Source: Paralithodes platypus
Taxonomy: Eukaryota > Arthropoda > Malacostraca > Decapoda > Lithodidae
Reading direction: 5' to 3'
Assembly: GCA_032716605.1 (NCBI GenBank)
Contig: CM064572.1
Coordinates: 35,911,760 to 35,975,759 of the forward strand
DNA: 64,000 nucleotides
The notes under the pieces are model-generated. The model had not been told where the DNA came from, did not search any database, and worked only from the letters and a program-made list of their open reading frames with translations. The stretch's first letter is position 1, and the number at the start of each line of letters is the position of its first letter. A program made the position numbers and the translations under genes. Below are positions 42,929-54,673 of this stretch, one piece after another.

Positions 42929-44366
42929 TGTTACGTATCTTGATCCTCAAGTGGTTAACTTGATGAATCTAGATAGCACAGAGATATATTTTAAGGTATC
43001 AGTCAGCTGAAGGCAAAACAAAAGTAAAATCTAATAAAATTATTTCCTGTTGTTGCTTCCTATCCTTTTGGATCTTAGGACTTGGTATCCTTTATTGACT
43101 GATACTCTTTAATTATGGAAAAATACTGAAACTAATTAAAGTCATGTAGTATTTATAAAGAATTATTATTTAACCGAAGTTTAGTAGGCTATGGTTATGA
43201 ACCGAATAAGTTATATCTAAAGAAGGACTATTAATTCTATAAACAGTCTTGAAAGATAAATATTAAAGTAAGAATATTTCTGTCTCTTACCCTTTTTGAA
43301 ATGAATAGATAGTGTTCTTATATGTCCTTTTATTTATATTTAATGTAATTATTCTTGGTTCTTGTCTTACGTTAATAGTATTATATTATTATTATCATCA
43401 GGATTAATATCAAAGTCACATAACAAGTTAGATATAAATTTAATAATTAGTTAAATGTATTTCTTAACCACGTAACATTGAGGTTTGATTATGAGTAAAT
43501 TAAGTTACAGGATCGCTTCATAGATTCGATTCAGGTCTCACTCAAATAATATGAAAAGCAAAAATATTATTTTGAAGCTAAAATAATTTTCTTCAGCTTA
43601 GGAAATCACTAGAAGTAATATTAACACAGCCATGTTAGTCTAAGGCGATATTACTAATATGAGACAATAGCATCACCGTACTAAGCACCGTTAAGCAATG
43701 TAAGCTTAATTAAAAGAAAATGAAAGAACTCGTAAGTATTAATATAAAACAATAGTATTACTTTCATCATAACCCAATTACTTAAAGAGTTGCTTTAGTC
43801 CACAAGTTAGTCAACAAAAATAGTTAAGTACATAATAGCGTTAACGTTAATTCCCAATCACATATCTCACTAACCAACATAACGTAAGTGTTTACACCGA
43901 ACACACTTAACACACACTTATATAATCTGACTGACAGTCACAATCCCATTATAATACTTCACCCCGTCTTCCTCCAGCTGCAAGTTCACCTTCCCCAACT
44001 CCAAATGAGACTGATTTGAATGCCCACTACTCGGGTCTTATATACTAAACAATGATGGTGTTGGAACGAATCAGGAGGCGAGTGATGGTGCGCGCCCCTA
44101 TCATAGCTCCTCGAGTTGCATAGCAGGTGCGTGGTCCAATGGAGGCTCCTAGCGTCGATCATACGTCATAGCGTCGGGTCATCGAAGTAGTTTGCAGGGT
44201 CCCCTATGACGCACGGAGGTGTGAAGGCTTGTTTGCTGGTATGCTGACGAGCTGGTTTCCCACTCGCTAGTTCGCTCGCTGGTCTGCTTCGCCGCCTGGG
44301 TAGTTTGGCACTCCTTCAACTCTAATTCTAACTCTTAAATTAACATACAGGGCTCCGTATGTCAGA
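42929..44366 (-). repeat. 5' LTR of element B
   Basis: 1438 bp, TGTTACGTATC to ATGTCAGA on the plus strand. Followed on the element strand by the primer site TGGCGACCTCACC. Confidence 0.9.
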
Positions 44367-44370
44367 ATAT

Positions 44371-44378
44371 ATACCGGG

Positions 44379-44423
<45 letters not shown>

Positions 44424-45134
44424 TTGAAATTGGACTAACTATATCTGTTTCTCTCTGTCACGTACTCAATCTATCAATCAATCTATCTTATTTTTACTTT
44501 CGAGCTGTGTGTGTGTGTGTGTGTGTGTGTAAATAAGGGGGTTCGTAACTCCCAATTAACAAATCTCTCTCTCTCTCTCTCTCTTTCTGTAAATAGGTGG
44601 TTCCATAACTCTCCCTATAAAGAAAACGACCCCGGAAGTAATAGACGACCAGGCTAACGACCCAATTCCACCACGACAGACGGAGAGGTGAATTCAGACC
44701 AACTTTTTATTTATTTGTTTGCCTGCCTCGAAGACGAAAGCCTACGAATACTTTGATTTTGTTGTTGTTGTTGTTGTTATTGGTGGTGGTGATGTTGTTG
44801 GTGGTGGTGTTTTTGTTGTCGGTATTGTTGTAATTGTTATGGGTGTTGTTGCTGTTGTGGTGTTGTGGTTGTTGTTGTTGTTCTGGAGTTGTTAGTAGTT
44901 GTTGTTGTTGTTGTGTTTGTAGCTGTTTTGGTTGTGGTTGTTTTGGTTGTTGCTGTTGTGGTTGTTTTGGTTGTTGTTGCTGTTGTTGTTGTTGGTGGTG
45001 GTGGTGGTGTTATTGTGGTTGAGAAGGAAGAGAGGTTTGTTGAGGATAAGGCAATATACTGTATATGTATAGACCCTTTTTGTTTTTTGGTTACACACCT
45101 CAAGACCCTCCTTGAAGATGAATTTTTATATATG
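44371..45134. repeat. TA, GA, GT, CT and a 260-bp GTT tract
   Basis: TA (44380-44401), GA (44402-44423), GT (44504-44530), CT (44567-44584), then an imperfect GTT trinucleotide run from about 44758 to 45020. The Cys/Val or Asn/Thr frames across it are repeat artefacts. Confidence 0.9.
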
Positions 45135-45355
45135 TACAGTCGCGCTAATAAGTGATTTCTTGGCACCAAGTATGGTTTGATCAATAATTGGTATCAGCAA
45201 TACAATTATCTAAGCTTCATTTCTTCATATCGAGTGAAATATACAAACATGTTCCTACAATTATCTACCCTATTCAACATCTGACAGACATTAAGACAGC
45301 GCAGAGCGATTCAAACGTAATGACAGCTGGGACATGACTTATTAGCGCGACTGTA
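45135..45355. mobile_element. MITE family 1, copy 2
   Basis: TA-flanked, 45137-45353 (217 bp), ends CAGTCGCGCTAATAAGT in perfect inverted orientation. Interior ~85 percent similar to 468-680. Confidence 0.88.
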
Positions 45356-45544
45356 CATTCTCTCATAGGTCTATCGCCAAGACATACATCGAGAAACTAA
45401 GACTCGTATTCATACACATTTCTTTCCCTTCGCAGCACCGGATACCGAATGAATCTTGAGGGAATGAGTTTTATTTGTAGAGATTACATGGATTAGCACT
45501 CCCATTTCTCAAGCTAGCGTAATTTTCTCAAGCTATTTCGTCCT

Positions 45545-45929
45545 TTAAGGGATCCCTCCTCGGTTATTTTGTTCTCTTTATCTCCCTCTCTCTTTGGCTT
45601 GTATCCATTGGGGCCCATTCAGCATACTGTTTTAAGACGTTTACCCCCATTCAGGTTTCAATAGTTTCCTGGCGAACAGTAGTGAGCCAGCATATATATA
45701 TTTTTGTTTTGAAAGCAAGCTAAATTTGTAAATTTTTCGATAGAAAAATGTCTCCGGCGAAGCCGGATTTCTCCTTACAATGCTGGCTCGCTATCGCTCG
45801 CCAGGAAGAAATCAACACCTGCATGGGCATAAACGTCTTAAAACAGTTGGCTGAATGGGGCCGAATGGATACAAGCCAGAGAAAGAGAGAAAGATAAAAA
45901 AAAAAGCCGGTGACCCCCCCCCCCCTTAA
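45545..45929. mobile_element. Foldback element, cluster copy 1
   Basis: TTAAGGGATCC to CCCCCTTAA. Arms pair: GGCTTGTATCCATT with AATGGATACAAGCC, TTTTAAGACGTTTA with its complement, CTGGCGA..AG..GTGAGCCAGC with GCTGGCTCGCTATCGCTCGCCAG. Same family as 7752-8348. Confidence 0.8.
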
Positions 45930-45954
45930 CGGCGCTACGAAGGGAAAGAATTGT

Positions 45955-46313
45955 TTAAGGGGAGATGGGCAGTTGTTCTGGTCCCCTTTCTTCCTCATGT
46001 GTAGCCCCATTCGTTTTCAGATTTTATGACGTTCGGCCCATTAGTTTGGCGATTTTAACACATTTCGCCCCATTCCGTTGTCAATTTTAAGACCTTTCGT
46101 GTCATTTAGGTGTCGATTTTTGTCCTGGCGAGCGATAGCGAGCCTGTGATTTAAGAAAAACGAATGTCTATCGAAAAATGTACAAATTTATCTTGAAGGA
46201 GGGTTTTGGGTTATTGTTTTGTTTTAGCTTGATAGAGGTCTAAGTAAGAAACTTTAAACAAATAAAAACAAATCATGAACATAAATTAACAAATAAATAC
46301 GCCCATCTCTTAA
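45955..46313. mobile_element. Foldback element, cluster copy 2
   Basis: TTAAGGGGAGATGGGC to GCCCATCTCTTAA. Holds three to four tandem ~32-bp subunits (CCCATTMG..TTTTA..AC.TTTCG) and GGCGAGCGATAGCGAGCC. Confidence 0.8.
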
Positions 46314-46686
46314 GGGGGGTCACCTGCTTTTTATCTCTTTCTCTCCTTTTCTCTCTTTCTCTGGCTTGTATCCATTCGGCCCAATTCAGCCAACTGTTTT
46401 AAGACGTTTATCCCCATCCAGATGTCAATTTCTTCCTGGCGAGCGACAGCGAGCCAGTATTGTATGGAGAAATCCGGAGACATTTTTCTATCGAAAAATT
46501 TACAAATTTAGCTTGCTGTCAAACCAAAAATATATATATATGCTGGCTCGCTACCGCTCGCCAGGAAAATATTGACACCTGGATGGGGGTAAACGTCTTA
46601 AAACGGTAGGCTGAATGGGGCCGAATGGATACAAGCCAAAGAGAGAGGGAGAGAAGGAGAAAAAAAGCGAGGTGGTCTCCTCTTAA
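46310..46686. mobile_element. Foldback element, cluster copy 3
   Basis: TTAAGGGGGGTCACC to GGTCTCCTCTTAA, sharing its left TTAA with copy 2. Long paired arms with GGCTTGTATCCATTCGG and TCCTGGCGAGCG. An extra end-like fragment (GGGGACCAGAAAAACGACCC, CTCCCCTTAA) lies at 46827-46854. Confidence 0.8.
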
Positions 46687-46887
46687 GAATCCCACCCTGC
46701 ATTATTTCCTCCCTCTCCAATATCTTGTTGCGAACTAAAGAACTCTGAGGCAGATTCTGTTCTGGGACTCGCGCGGTTTGGGTGGAGGTTGTATTTTTGA
46801 TGAGGAAGAAAGGGGACCAGAAAAACGACCCATCTCCCCTTAATATAATCTTTCAATACGAGTCAGATTAAAGTTGTAATCGGCGAA

Positions 46888-47102
46888 TTAACTCCTTCAG
46901 TACCGGTGACGTCCTTTTCATCATATTCTGGCAACTATTAGATAATTTTATTCAGCTTAGGAAGGACCTCTAGCAATAATATGGCTTCAACATATCTCAA
47001 CCAACACTTTTAACTACCACATATCCTTCCCTAGCTGCATAATATCGTCTAAATATAGCTAGAATAAAATATAACACACGTCGCTGTTACTCAAAGGGTT
47101 AA
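46888..47102. mobile_element. TTAA MITE (TTAACYCCTTCAGTACC), copy 1
   Basis: 215 bp between TTAA sites. Ends: ACTCCTTCAGTACCGGTGAC and an inverted counterpart ACGTCGCTGTTACTCAAAGG. Interior shared with the next copy. Confidence 0.8.
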
Positions 47103-47119
47103 CACACTATAAGGGGGAA

Positions 47120-47334
47120 TTAACCCCTTCAGTACCGGTGACGTAATTTTTCATTATATTCTGGCAACTATTAGACGGTTTTCTTCAGCTTAGGAAGTGC
47201 GTCTACCCATGAAAAGAGTACTGACTATCTCAATTAATTCTTTTAGCGACCATATATCCTTCCTGAGCTTCATAAAATCGTCTAAATGCCACTGAATCGT
47301 AAACAAAAGACGTCGCCTGTACTGCAAGGGTTAA
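47120..47334. mobile_element. TTAA MITE (TTAACYCCTTCAGTACC), copy 2
   Basis: 215 bp, tandem to copy 1 in the same orientation with 17 bp between. Ends CCCCTTCAGTACCGGTGACG and CGTCGCCTGTACTGCAAGGG are inverted. Confidence 0.82.
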
Positions 47335-47559
47335 TTGACCACATGCAAGTTTCAGGCTATAAGGAAGTTGGAGCCGTAAACATTGATATTAAAAAGAAAT
47401 GCAATAGTAATGTGAGTTTCCGATGGATAAATAGTATGATCAATTGGGTTTTATGTATTTATAAATGTATTATGACCGTATTTTATCTCATAATTCTGAT
47501 AAATATTGATGTGTACGACTTTAACTTCCTTATAGCCTGAAACTTGCAAGTGGTCAATT
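47333..47559. mobile_element. MITE family 2, copy 2
   Basis: 227 bp, immediately next to the preceding MITE. Inverted ends AATTGACCACATGCAAGTTT and AAACTTGCAAGTGGTCAATT followed by GGCTATAAGGAAGTT on each arm. Confidence 0.88.
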
Positions 47560-49023
47560 GTGCTTTATATAGTCGAATCCTGTTTTATTGACTTGGTGGT
47601 GTAATGGTTAGGTTAGGGTGTTTAAGGGGATAGGGTTGATATTTTGGTCGGTCCATTCATTTATTTAATATATATATATATATTGTTATGCCCTGATTGT
47701 ATACAGGATTAACGATTGATACAGGTGAGTTCTACTAGACTGGGACTTCCGAGTTCATAAAATTACATATAAATAAGACAACAGAGGATGATTATATATA
47801 TCGCCAAAATATAGTTTAAAATACAGCTTTATTCCCTTAATATCTAAGTACACAATGGAGTATGAATGTGAGTTTAGAAACACAACCAATGAATAGCACT
47901 TAAAACATTTTCTATCTTCGAGCACAGTCGCGGATCTGGATAGAGGTCAGGTATTTAGCACAGCTTAACGGTATTCCTTTTATCTGGAATAATAATTATA
48001 CACTAATGGCTATCGAGGGTTGATACAAGTATTATCATCAGCTATAATATTTCACTGTACTTGTAAAGAAGTAGACTTGCGATGTTAGATATTAAAGAGA
48101 GTTATTTATTTCACTATATGTATCTTGAGTTATATACCGTGCGCACTGGTATGAGAGCAAATTCAAATTAAACTGAGGATCAACTTTGAAATATTTCCTT
48201 TGTGTTGGAATAATGACAAAGTCGCTTGTGGACTCTGAAATATTTTCACTTGGTCGAAATAATGGCAGAGTCGCTTAGCCTCAAAATCGGCTTAAATGGA
48301 ATAAAATTCGAAAATCACTTTAAATGGTCGGGAACACTTCAATAGGCTATAGAGTGTTCGTAGGAGAATTTTTTTCTATAAATTCCGAATAATAGCACGA
48401 TAATGGATTTTTTATATTTTTGGCAGAGTCGCTTGTGGACTCTGTTCTATTTCTGATCACTTTGTAGATTAACTTAGACACTTTCTTTCATTTCTGGTCA
48501 TCGACTTAGGCGTCTTTTCTATATCTTCTTTCCGACGATGATTAGGATGTTTGCTGGCTGTTGTCTTCTGCTCCTACGTGGGCCGTCCATGTTGGCCGGC
48601 TGTGTGAAGATAGTTACAGATGGGTTGATGGGTTGATGGGTTTGGGGTCTATAGTATGGCTTTGTAACATATAGTAATTATCTGGCAATTACTGTTGGGC
48701 ACTATACCGGACTAACGCGAGTATTCTAGAGGTTATGTGGAATACTCGACTATCGTGACCTGTTTATCAACCGTTGATGAAGTCCTGTTAAGGTACTCTT
48801 GAACTAGGGTCTTAAATATCGTGCCTCAGTGAGAACGTATATGGCACGAAATCGGAATAACGCAGGAAGACTTTAGAACTACTCTTCCTGACTGTCCTGG
48901 CCGTTTTAAGAGGTTCGGGGGACCCGGGGCGGTGTTTACACCTTTCAGTTTCACAGACTCAGTACACCTAGGACTTGTATATGCAGACTCCCCTTGAGGG
49001 TATCTCGCCAAGCCCTTTTCTCA

Positions 49024-49860
49024 CAGCGGTCTCAGATGTTTTGAGACTACCTGTAAAAAGTGGTAGTGTTCACTTTCAATAGTACTAAGTAGAGAGGTCG
49101 GGATGCCGAAGTCTCTCTACTTGTACTAGGGAAAGCGAAACCTAGCAGAAAGGACAATGTTAGATACTGGGATGCCAGTAGTAACAAATTTCCTCTGAAA
49201 GGACACTGTCACAGGGTTCACTTCCAAGAGTAATAATAGAGAGGTCGGGATGCCGGAATCTCTCCACTTTTACTAGGGGAAGTGGGACCTAACAAAAGGG
49301 ACAATGTTAGATACTGGGATGCCAGTAGTAACAAAGTTCCTATTCCTAGAGAATATTGATACGGGATGCCGTTCTCCCCAACTTCTTTTTGAGAGGATGC
49401 TAGCACTTTTCACTCTAGAGAATATTGAGGACGGGATGTCGTTCTCCTCAACTTCTTTTAGAGAGGGTTCACGTGGACTTTCTTTAACTAGAGAGGAAGG
49501 GGCGGGATGCCGTGACCCTCCTTCCTAAGTTTAGGAAAACTTTATACCAGTAACAGAAGCTATGTTAATCACTGGGATGCCAGTGGTAACAAAGTTTCCT
49601 GTAACAGGCCACAGTTTCGGTAACTGAAATAATAGAAATGAAGCTCCGGGATGCCGGTCACTTCACTACTATAATTTAGTAGACACTGCCTATCAAGAGT
49701 CTCTATGTTAGCTGACGGGATGCCGCAACCAACAAAGATTCCTAAAATAGGATTTTTAGCTCACAGACAGTATATTGGACTTTCGGGATGCCGTAGGTCC
49801 AACTGAATGTAGGTTTAATTCTAAGACTTCTAAAGGTGGGATGCCAGTACTCAAGAAGCC
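49024..49860. repeat. Hairpin array with common GGGATGCC tip (left LTR of D)
   Basis: Twelve occurrences of GGGATGCC (one GGGATGTC) at 49100, 49169, 49247, 49316, 49363, 49433, 49504, 49574, 49648, 49717, 49785 and 49838. In each, bases around the tip pair: TACTGG-GATG-CCAGTA, ACGG-GATG-CCGT, CCGG-GATG-CCGG. Outer arms also pair but with different sequences: GTTA/TAAC, AGAGA/TCTCT, GGAAGG/CCTTCC, TTGGAC/GTCCAA, GAAG/CTTC, CACTTCC/GGAAGTG. On the element strand the loop is CATC. Confidence 0.85.
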
Positions 49861-50689
49861 CTAAATTATCTTGACCTGGTATTGAGAATTAGTGTGAGGG
49901 ATCCTTGCTAACCTATAGGATGGTAAGGGCATGAAGATGTATCCCTGGAGAGGTCTATAGAACCTTCTTGTTCTGGTGGTCAAGATATTTTCTTTCTAAA
50001 CCAATTTACTAAGTTACACGGTGGTGTTCATATCAAAGTACATCTTACCTGTAAAGGTACTTCATCAATGGTTAAGCAAATAATTATATGACATATAGAT
50101 AAGGTCAATAGAGCCTTGGAAAACAATCACTTTGTTCAAGGAAAAGAGTTCCTTAACTTAATTCTTAACTTGAGCGGGATACTTAGTGTCGTGTGCAAAA
50201 CAAAATAAAGAAGTGCAGGATACGCATCGAAGTATTTTATAATCATACTCATTCACGGGGGTCTGAAATGAGGATCTACTTATGTATTATTTGTAGTATG
50301 ATTTATGTTGACAATGATTCATAAACTACAGCATTGTAAGCTATCTATTAATATACTATTTTAAGTAGGAGTCCTTCCCAGAGTGTGTTGGTACTCCTGA
50401 TGAGCTAGCGAGTGAGCCGCTGGCTTCCGGTGCGTGTTAGAAGAACACCAGCGCCACTTGGCGTGGTGGCTACTTTGGTACTATCTGATATGCATATACA
50501 CTTATGAGAAAGAAGAGCATGTGGTTTGTATAATTAGAAGAGATAGTCAGAGGATAAAAGAAGACAATTATACGTGTGTAGGAAACGATGTCCCAAAGAT
50601 CTATTGATGTACTACTTTATATTAATATTGCATAGTTAGGTTTAACAACACATCATATCATATTCATATCATAATGGTTGATTATATTC

Positions 50690-51177
50690 TTAACCCTTAA
50701 TTAGCGGCGAGCAACATAAGTCGAGTTAAAAAAAGCTGGACTATGTGGCGGCGCTCGACATAACTCGAGTGGCAATTTCAGCACGTAATGTGGCTGAGAG
50801 AGAGAGACAAGTGGTGGCAGGAGACTAGCGAGCGTATGACTGCTCCAGACCACCGCGGCGAACCTACTGACACAAATCTCAGCTCCCTCCTCCCTCTCTC
50901 ACTCGCTACATACTCAATTATGTACTGAAAGTACCGAATTACCTGCTTTTTGCACTCGCGTTGCACGGTTATTGCAAGAAAACTATCCATCATACAAGGA
51001 TCGTTATGGTGTCATTCGAAAGCTCTGTTTATGCCCTTTCAGGGATAGGTACTTGTTTTACGTTCTGGGTCTTATTTAGGCATGAAAATGATCACGTAAA
51101 CAGCCCTATTTTGGCTAAAAACACCCCGCTGTGCGGTACACATAAATAAACCGCATAGGCCGCTCGTAAGGTGTTAA
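50690..51177 (-). mobile_element. TTAA-bounded ~485-bp element, copy 2
   Basis: 488 bp, reverse orientation relative to copies 1 and 3. TTAACCCTTAATTAGCGG to GTAAGGTGTTAA. Confidence 0.85.
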
Positions 51178-51610
51178 TATTAATAACACATCTTATTACT
51201 TATCATACATGACATATCTTAATATTTATTATACATGGTACATAACAGTATAGAAGATAGGAAAAAAGGAAAACATATATAGTGTCTTGGTTTCCCTCTA
51301 AAGGGTTGGCGGAAGACTATTTCCTTTTTAGGGGATGTCATGGGGCGAATCATCTTTCCCGGCGTGGGTGGATATTCCTCCTTCTGCGTGTCCTTCTTCA
51401 GCATAGCGATTCGTCAGTTCATGAGTTTCACTACTGCTGCAGATCCTGGTGGTGTTGTGGTGGATGCTGGTTTCTCGGTCCTTGTCCTTTCTTTCTTCGG
51501 GTCTTCTTGTTCCTTTCTCTTGCTCGGTCTTACTTCTTCTTTGACTCCTTCGGTCTCTCCTGTCTGAGGTTCTTTCCTTTTCCGGGGTATTTTACTTCCC
51601 TTTTCGTTAT

Positions 51611-52097
51611 TTAACACCTTATTGGCAGGCTAGGCGGTCTATTAGACCGTACCGCACAGCGTTTTGTTTTTACCCTAAATAGGGTTGTTTACATGATCAT
51701 TTTCATGCCTAAATAAGACCCAGAGCGTAAAACAAGTATGTATCCCTGAAAGGGCGTAAACAGAGCTTTCCAATGACACCCGAACCATCCTTGTACGACC
51801 ACTGGTTCTCTTGCAACGATCGTGCAACACGAGTGCCAAAACCCTAAAATAAGGTAATTTCCGCACATAATTCCCTGTGTAGCGAGTGAGAAAGGGGGAG
51901 AAGGGTGCAATACAGTTCAGTACGTCCACGGTAGTCGTGGGGAGCGGTCATAAGGTTACTATGCTCGTCCCACCGCTCAGCTCTCTCTCTCAGCAACATT
52001 ACGTGCTGAAAATGGCGCTCGACAGCTGTCGTGCACTGCCACATAGTCCAAATTTATTTCACTCGACATATGATGCGCGCCGCCAGTTAAGGGTTAA
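51611..52097 (+). mobile_element. TTAA-bounded ~485-bp element, copy 3
   Basis: 487 bp, TTAACACCTTATTGGC to CCAGTTAAGGGTTAA. The frames inside are not genes. Confidence 0.85.
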
Positions 52098-52516
52098 GGC
52101 ACGTCCTCGTGCCTCAGGGGTAAATGTTAAGAAGTTGCCTCGGGTTGGATGAGTCAATTTGGACAGCAAGTTCTGGCGTGCTGTCCGGCTGTAGAGAAGC
52201 ATTAAAGCTTCGTGAAGATAACGGATACGGACAAAGTGGATTTTATCACTTGACCATTTAACCCACTTGATGAATGGAGTGGTAGACGTAATTTTGTTGG
52301 CGGTCAGGAGAAGAGCTGGAGGTGTGCAGTTGGTGGTGGTGGTGGAGCAAGTGATATCTAGAGTTTTGACAGATGGAAGGTCATGACATTGTGCGGACGT
52401 AAACGTACCAGGGTTGGAGGGTGGAACACTGGTGGTTGAAAAATCAGCAGCTGGACTGGCATTTGTGTTAGTTATCTTTGTTAATCGTAAGATATCGAAC
52501 TGATGTTGGAAATGTT

Positions 52517-53842
52517 TTCAGTTTATTTTTGCATAACGGGATGTCAAATTCACTGGAGTACGAATAGCAGACAAAGCATGAGTGAATATATCTGGTGGTT
52601 TAACCAACCAACCCGATTTAGTGCGAAAATTGCTACGGAAAGGTGGCTCAGGGCTCGCGGTAGAAGATGGTAACTGGGAGTCCGGTCTGGGGATGGGAGT
52701 GCATGGAGGGGAAGAAAGAGGTATAGGTTGAGTTCTAGGCGAAGGTAAAGTTGGTTTGCAAGGCTGGGTGAGTAGGTGATAATGTTGATGGAAATGGAGA
52801 TAGAGTTGGAGGAGCGAGGCAAGGTGAAGAAAGGTTGACAGGGGTTTTCTTGAATGAAGTAGAAGGTTGAGGTGAAGATACAGTATGTGATGTTTTAAGT
52901 AATATAGAAGGAGAGGGAGAGTGATGCTGGGAACGGTGAGTGTGAGTAAGGTGAGGTGATTTGATAATGGATGAAGGTGAATGGGGCTAGGTAGAGGATG
53001 AAGATTTAGGATGAGAAGGTGAGGTTGGAAGGTTAGGTTTGGGTATAGGTGATGTAGTTGGGATTGTTAAACGTGGTAGTTTTAAGGGTTGAGGGAGGCG
53101 GTCGTCATTTGAGGATGTGGGAGAAGATGATGTGGAGCGTGATGAGGTGGAAGGTGATGTGGACTTAGGGTGGTGAGGTGGATGGTGATACCGAAGGACG
53201 CAGCTTTTTCTTGGGTGGAGACGAACTTGGTGAATTTAGATGAGAAGAGACAGGGCGAGGCGAAAATGGTTTGAGGGTTGATTTGGACTGACGTGATTTG
53301 GTAAGGTGGCGTATGAAAATGAAGGATATCTGGATGCTACAGAGGATTTCGTTTTCACACGGGGGCGCAATTTGTAGTGGGAGGTCGTGGCCGGGGGCTC
53401 ACGATTTGTAGGAGGTGCGGAGGTGGTGGAGTCAGATAGTTTTGAAGCTGGGGTGATATTTGGCGAAGTAGGTGCTGGTAGTGGAGTTCGAGGAGTGTGT
53501 TGAAAGAGTTACTGCGAGGTTTTGATAGTGGTTTTTGGGGGGGGTCTTTTGAGACATGGGAAGGGGTATTACGGAAGGTTTTGGAGAACTTGCACTGTCA
53601 TAAATGCGAGGAGGGGTTATAGTTGATGGCTTGCAAGTTGGAGGTGATTCTTTGGTCTTAGGCTTCAGTGGCGTATCTTGACTGGTGATGGGAGTATATC
53701 GTCTGACAAATCTATTACGATAAGTCCTAAACTCCCCGTGATAGTTGATGATAACTTGATATGGGTTAGGAATCTTTTCAATTGGATATGGCCCTACATA
53801 TCGTGGTCCTAACTTATTGACTACTGGCAGTTTGGCGACCAT
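52517..53842 (-). pseudogene. Integrase C-terminus and Pro-rich tail of element D
   Basis: Starts with NKLGPRYVGPYPIEKI and YRNRFVRRYTP (GPY-type integrase C-terminal domain, minus strand). It then runs through a Pro/Ser/Thr-rich stretch, frame-broken, to a conserved-looking GWLVKPPDIF near 52590 of the kind found at the end of many gypsy Pol proteins. Confidence 0.65.
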
Positions 53843-54652
53843 AATTGTATCACCAATGGCAAACGGATTTTAAATGTTGGTGGCATCTTGTTTAACATCT
53901 TGGCATGTTTGGGCGGTGTGTAGAGTGTTCTTTAACTGTTAGAGGGGATCTACATTAAGTTGAGTGTTGGAAGGGGTGGCAAGATGGCGGAAAGGTAGCA
54001 ATAATGGGGCGACGCCGTACACACATTCATGAGGGGATATCCCGTCCTCTCTGGGGCAAGAATTTATTCCCCACTGAATAATTTTTATCTGTTCTGGCCA
54101 GTCAGATGTTTGCAATTCAATCATTCTGGTCCGCAACTGATTATTTATTGATCGATGGCTACGTTCACAGTCGCATGCCCTTGTGGCCAGTATGGTGAGG
54201 AATGCTTAACTTTGATCCCACATCTTGCGGTGAATGCTTCCCAAACTTGGCCTGTGAATTCGGGGGTGTTGTCTGATAGAAGAGCTAATGGTAGTCCGAA
54301 AACAGGAAAAATCTCTGTGGCAAGTAATTCAGCTACAGTAACAGCAGTGATCTTTGGTTGGACAGGCGACGAGAATCTTGGAATAGACGTCCACGAAAGT
54401 AACGATGAATTGTTTTCCGTGACTGGGTCAAAATAGTCCCATGACGTCTAGGGAAAGTACCTGCCATGGTTTATGAGCAGAGATCATACTGGCAGGTCCT
54501 GCTGTCTTGCATCGATCTTTCCCTAATGCACAGGATTTGCATACTTCGGTTACTCGCTTTGCAATACAAGATGGGTTGACTATCCAGTATTGAAACACTT
54601 GAAGCATATTTGTCTGTCCCAAGTTACCATTACCTTTATGAATGGAGATCAT
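53843..54652 (-). pseudogene. Integrase zinc domain and core of element D
   Basis: CKSCALGKDRCKTAGPA, LSLDVMGLF (first Asp), VDVYSKILVACPTK, then after a frameshift LSDNTPEFTGQVW (second Asp) and CERSHRSINNQL (Glu), then IKIIQWGINSCPREDGISP. All three acidic residues are visible, unlike element A. TGA at 54428 and TAA at 53939 and 53870 break the frame. The plus-strand frame 54155-54436 is a shadow. Confidence 0.8.
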
Positions 54653-54673
54653 GTATTCCTGGGCAATTCCTGG

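Larger units (their letters stand above)
23271..44366 (-). mobile_element. LTR element B (Gmr1-like), split by three insertions
   Basis: Two LTRs (23271-28391 including a LINE, and 42929-44366) enclose minus-strand gag, protease, integrase and a stub of RT. Integrase precedes RT, as in Gmr1-type elements. ATAT flanks both outer ends (23267-23270, 44367-44370), consistent with a 4-bp target duplication but inside an AT repeat. Insertions: CR1-like LINE 23536-27215, element C 30830-40455, LINE scrap 40822-41356. Most of RT and all of RNase H are deleted. Two TGA stops lie in Gag. Confidence 0.85.
47684..51247 (-). repeat. Left (3') LTR of element D, inner edge tentative
   Basis: Starts TGTTATG and matches the right copy up to 50056 (TTACCTG). 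The inner edge is uncertain. CATAACA at 51241-51247 mirrors the start, but no clear polypurine tract adjoins it. It contains a repeated palindrome CAGAGTC-GCTTGTG-GACTCTG (about 48425) and a hairpin array. Confidence 0.65.

Noticed and set aside
44834..45184. Cys-, Val- or Asn/Thr-rich frames
   Set aside because: Translations of a GTT repeat.
49024..49860. CRISPR-like array
   Set aside because: Spacing is irregular, the repeat core is only 8 bp, there are no cas genes and the setting is an animal LTR; hairpins explain it better.
54155..54436. 93-codon plus-strand frame
   Set aside because: Exact antisense shadow of the element D integrase.
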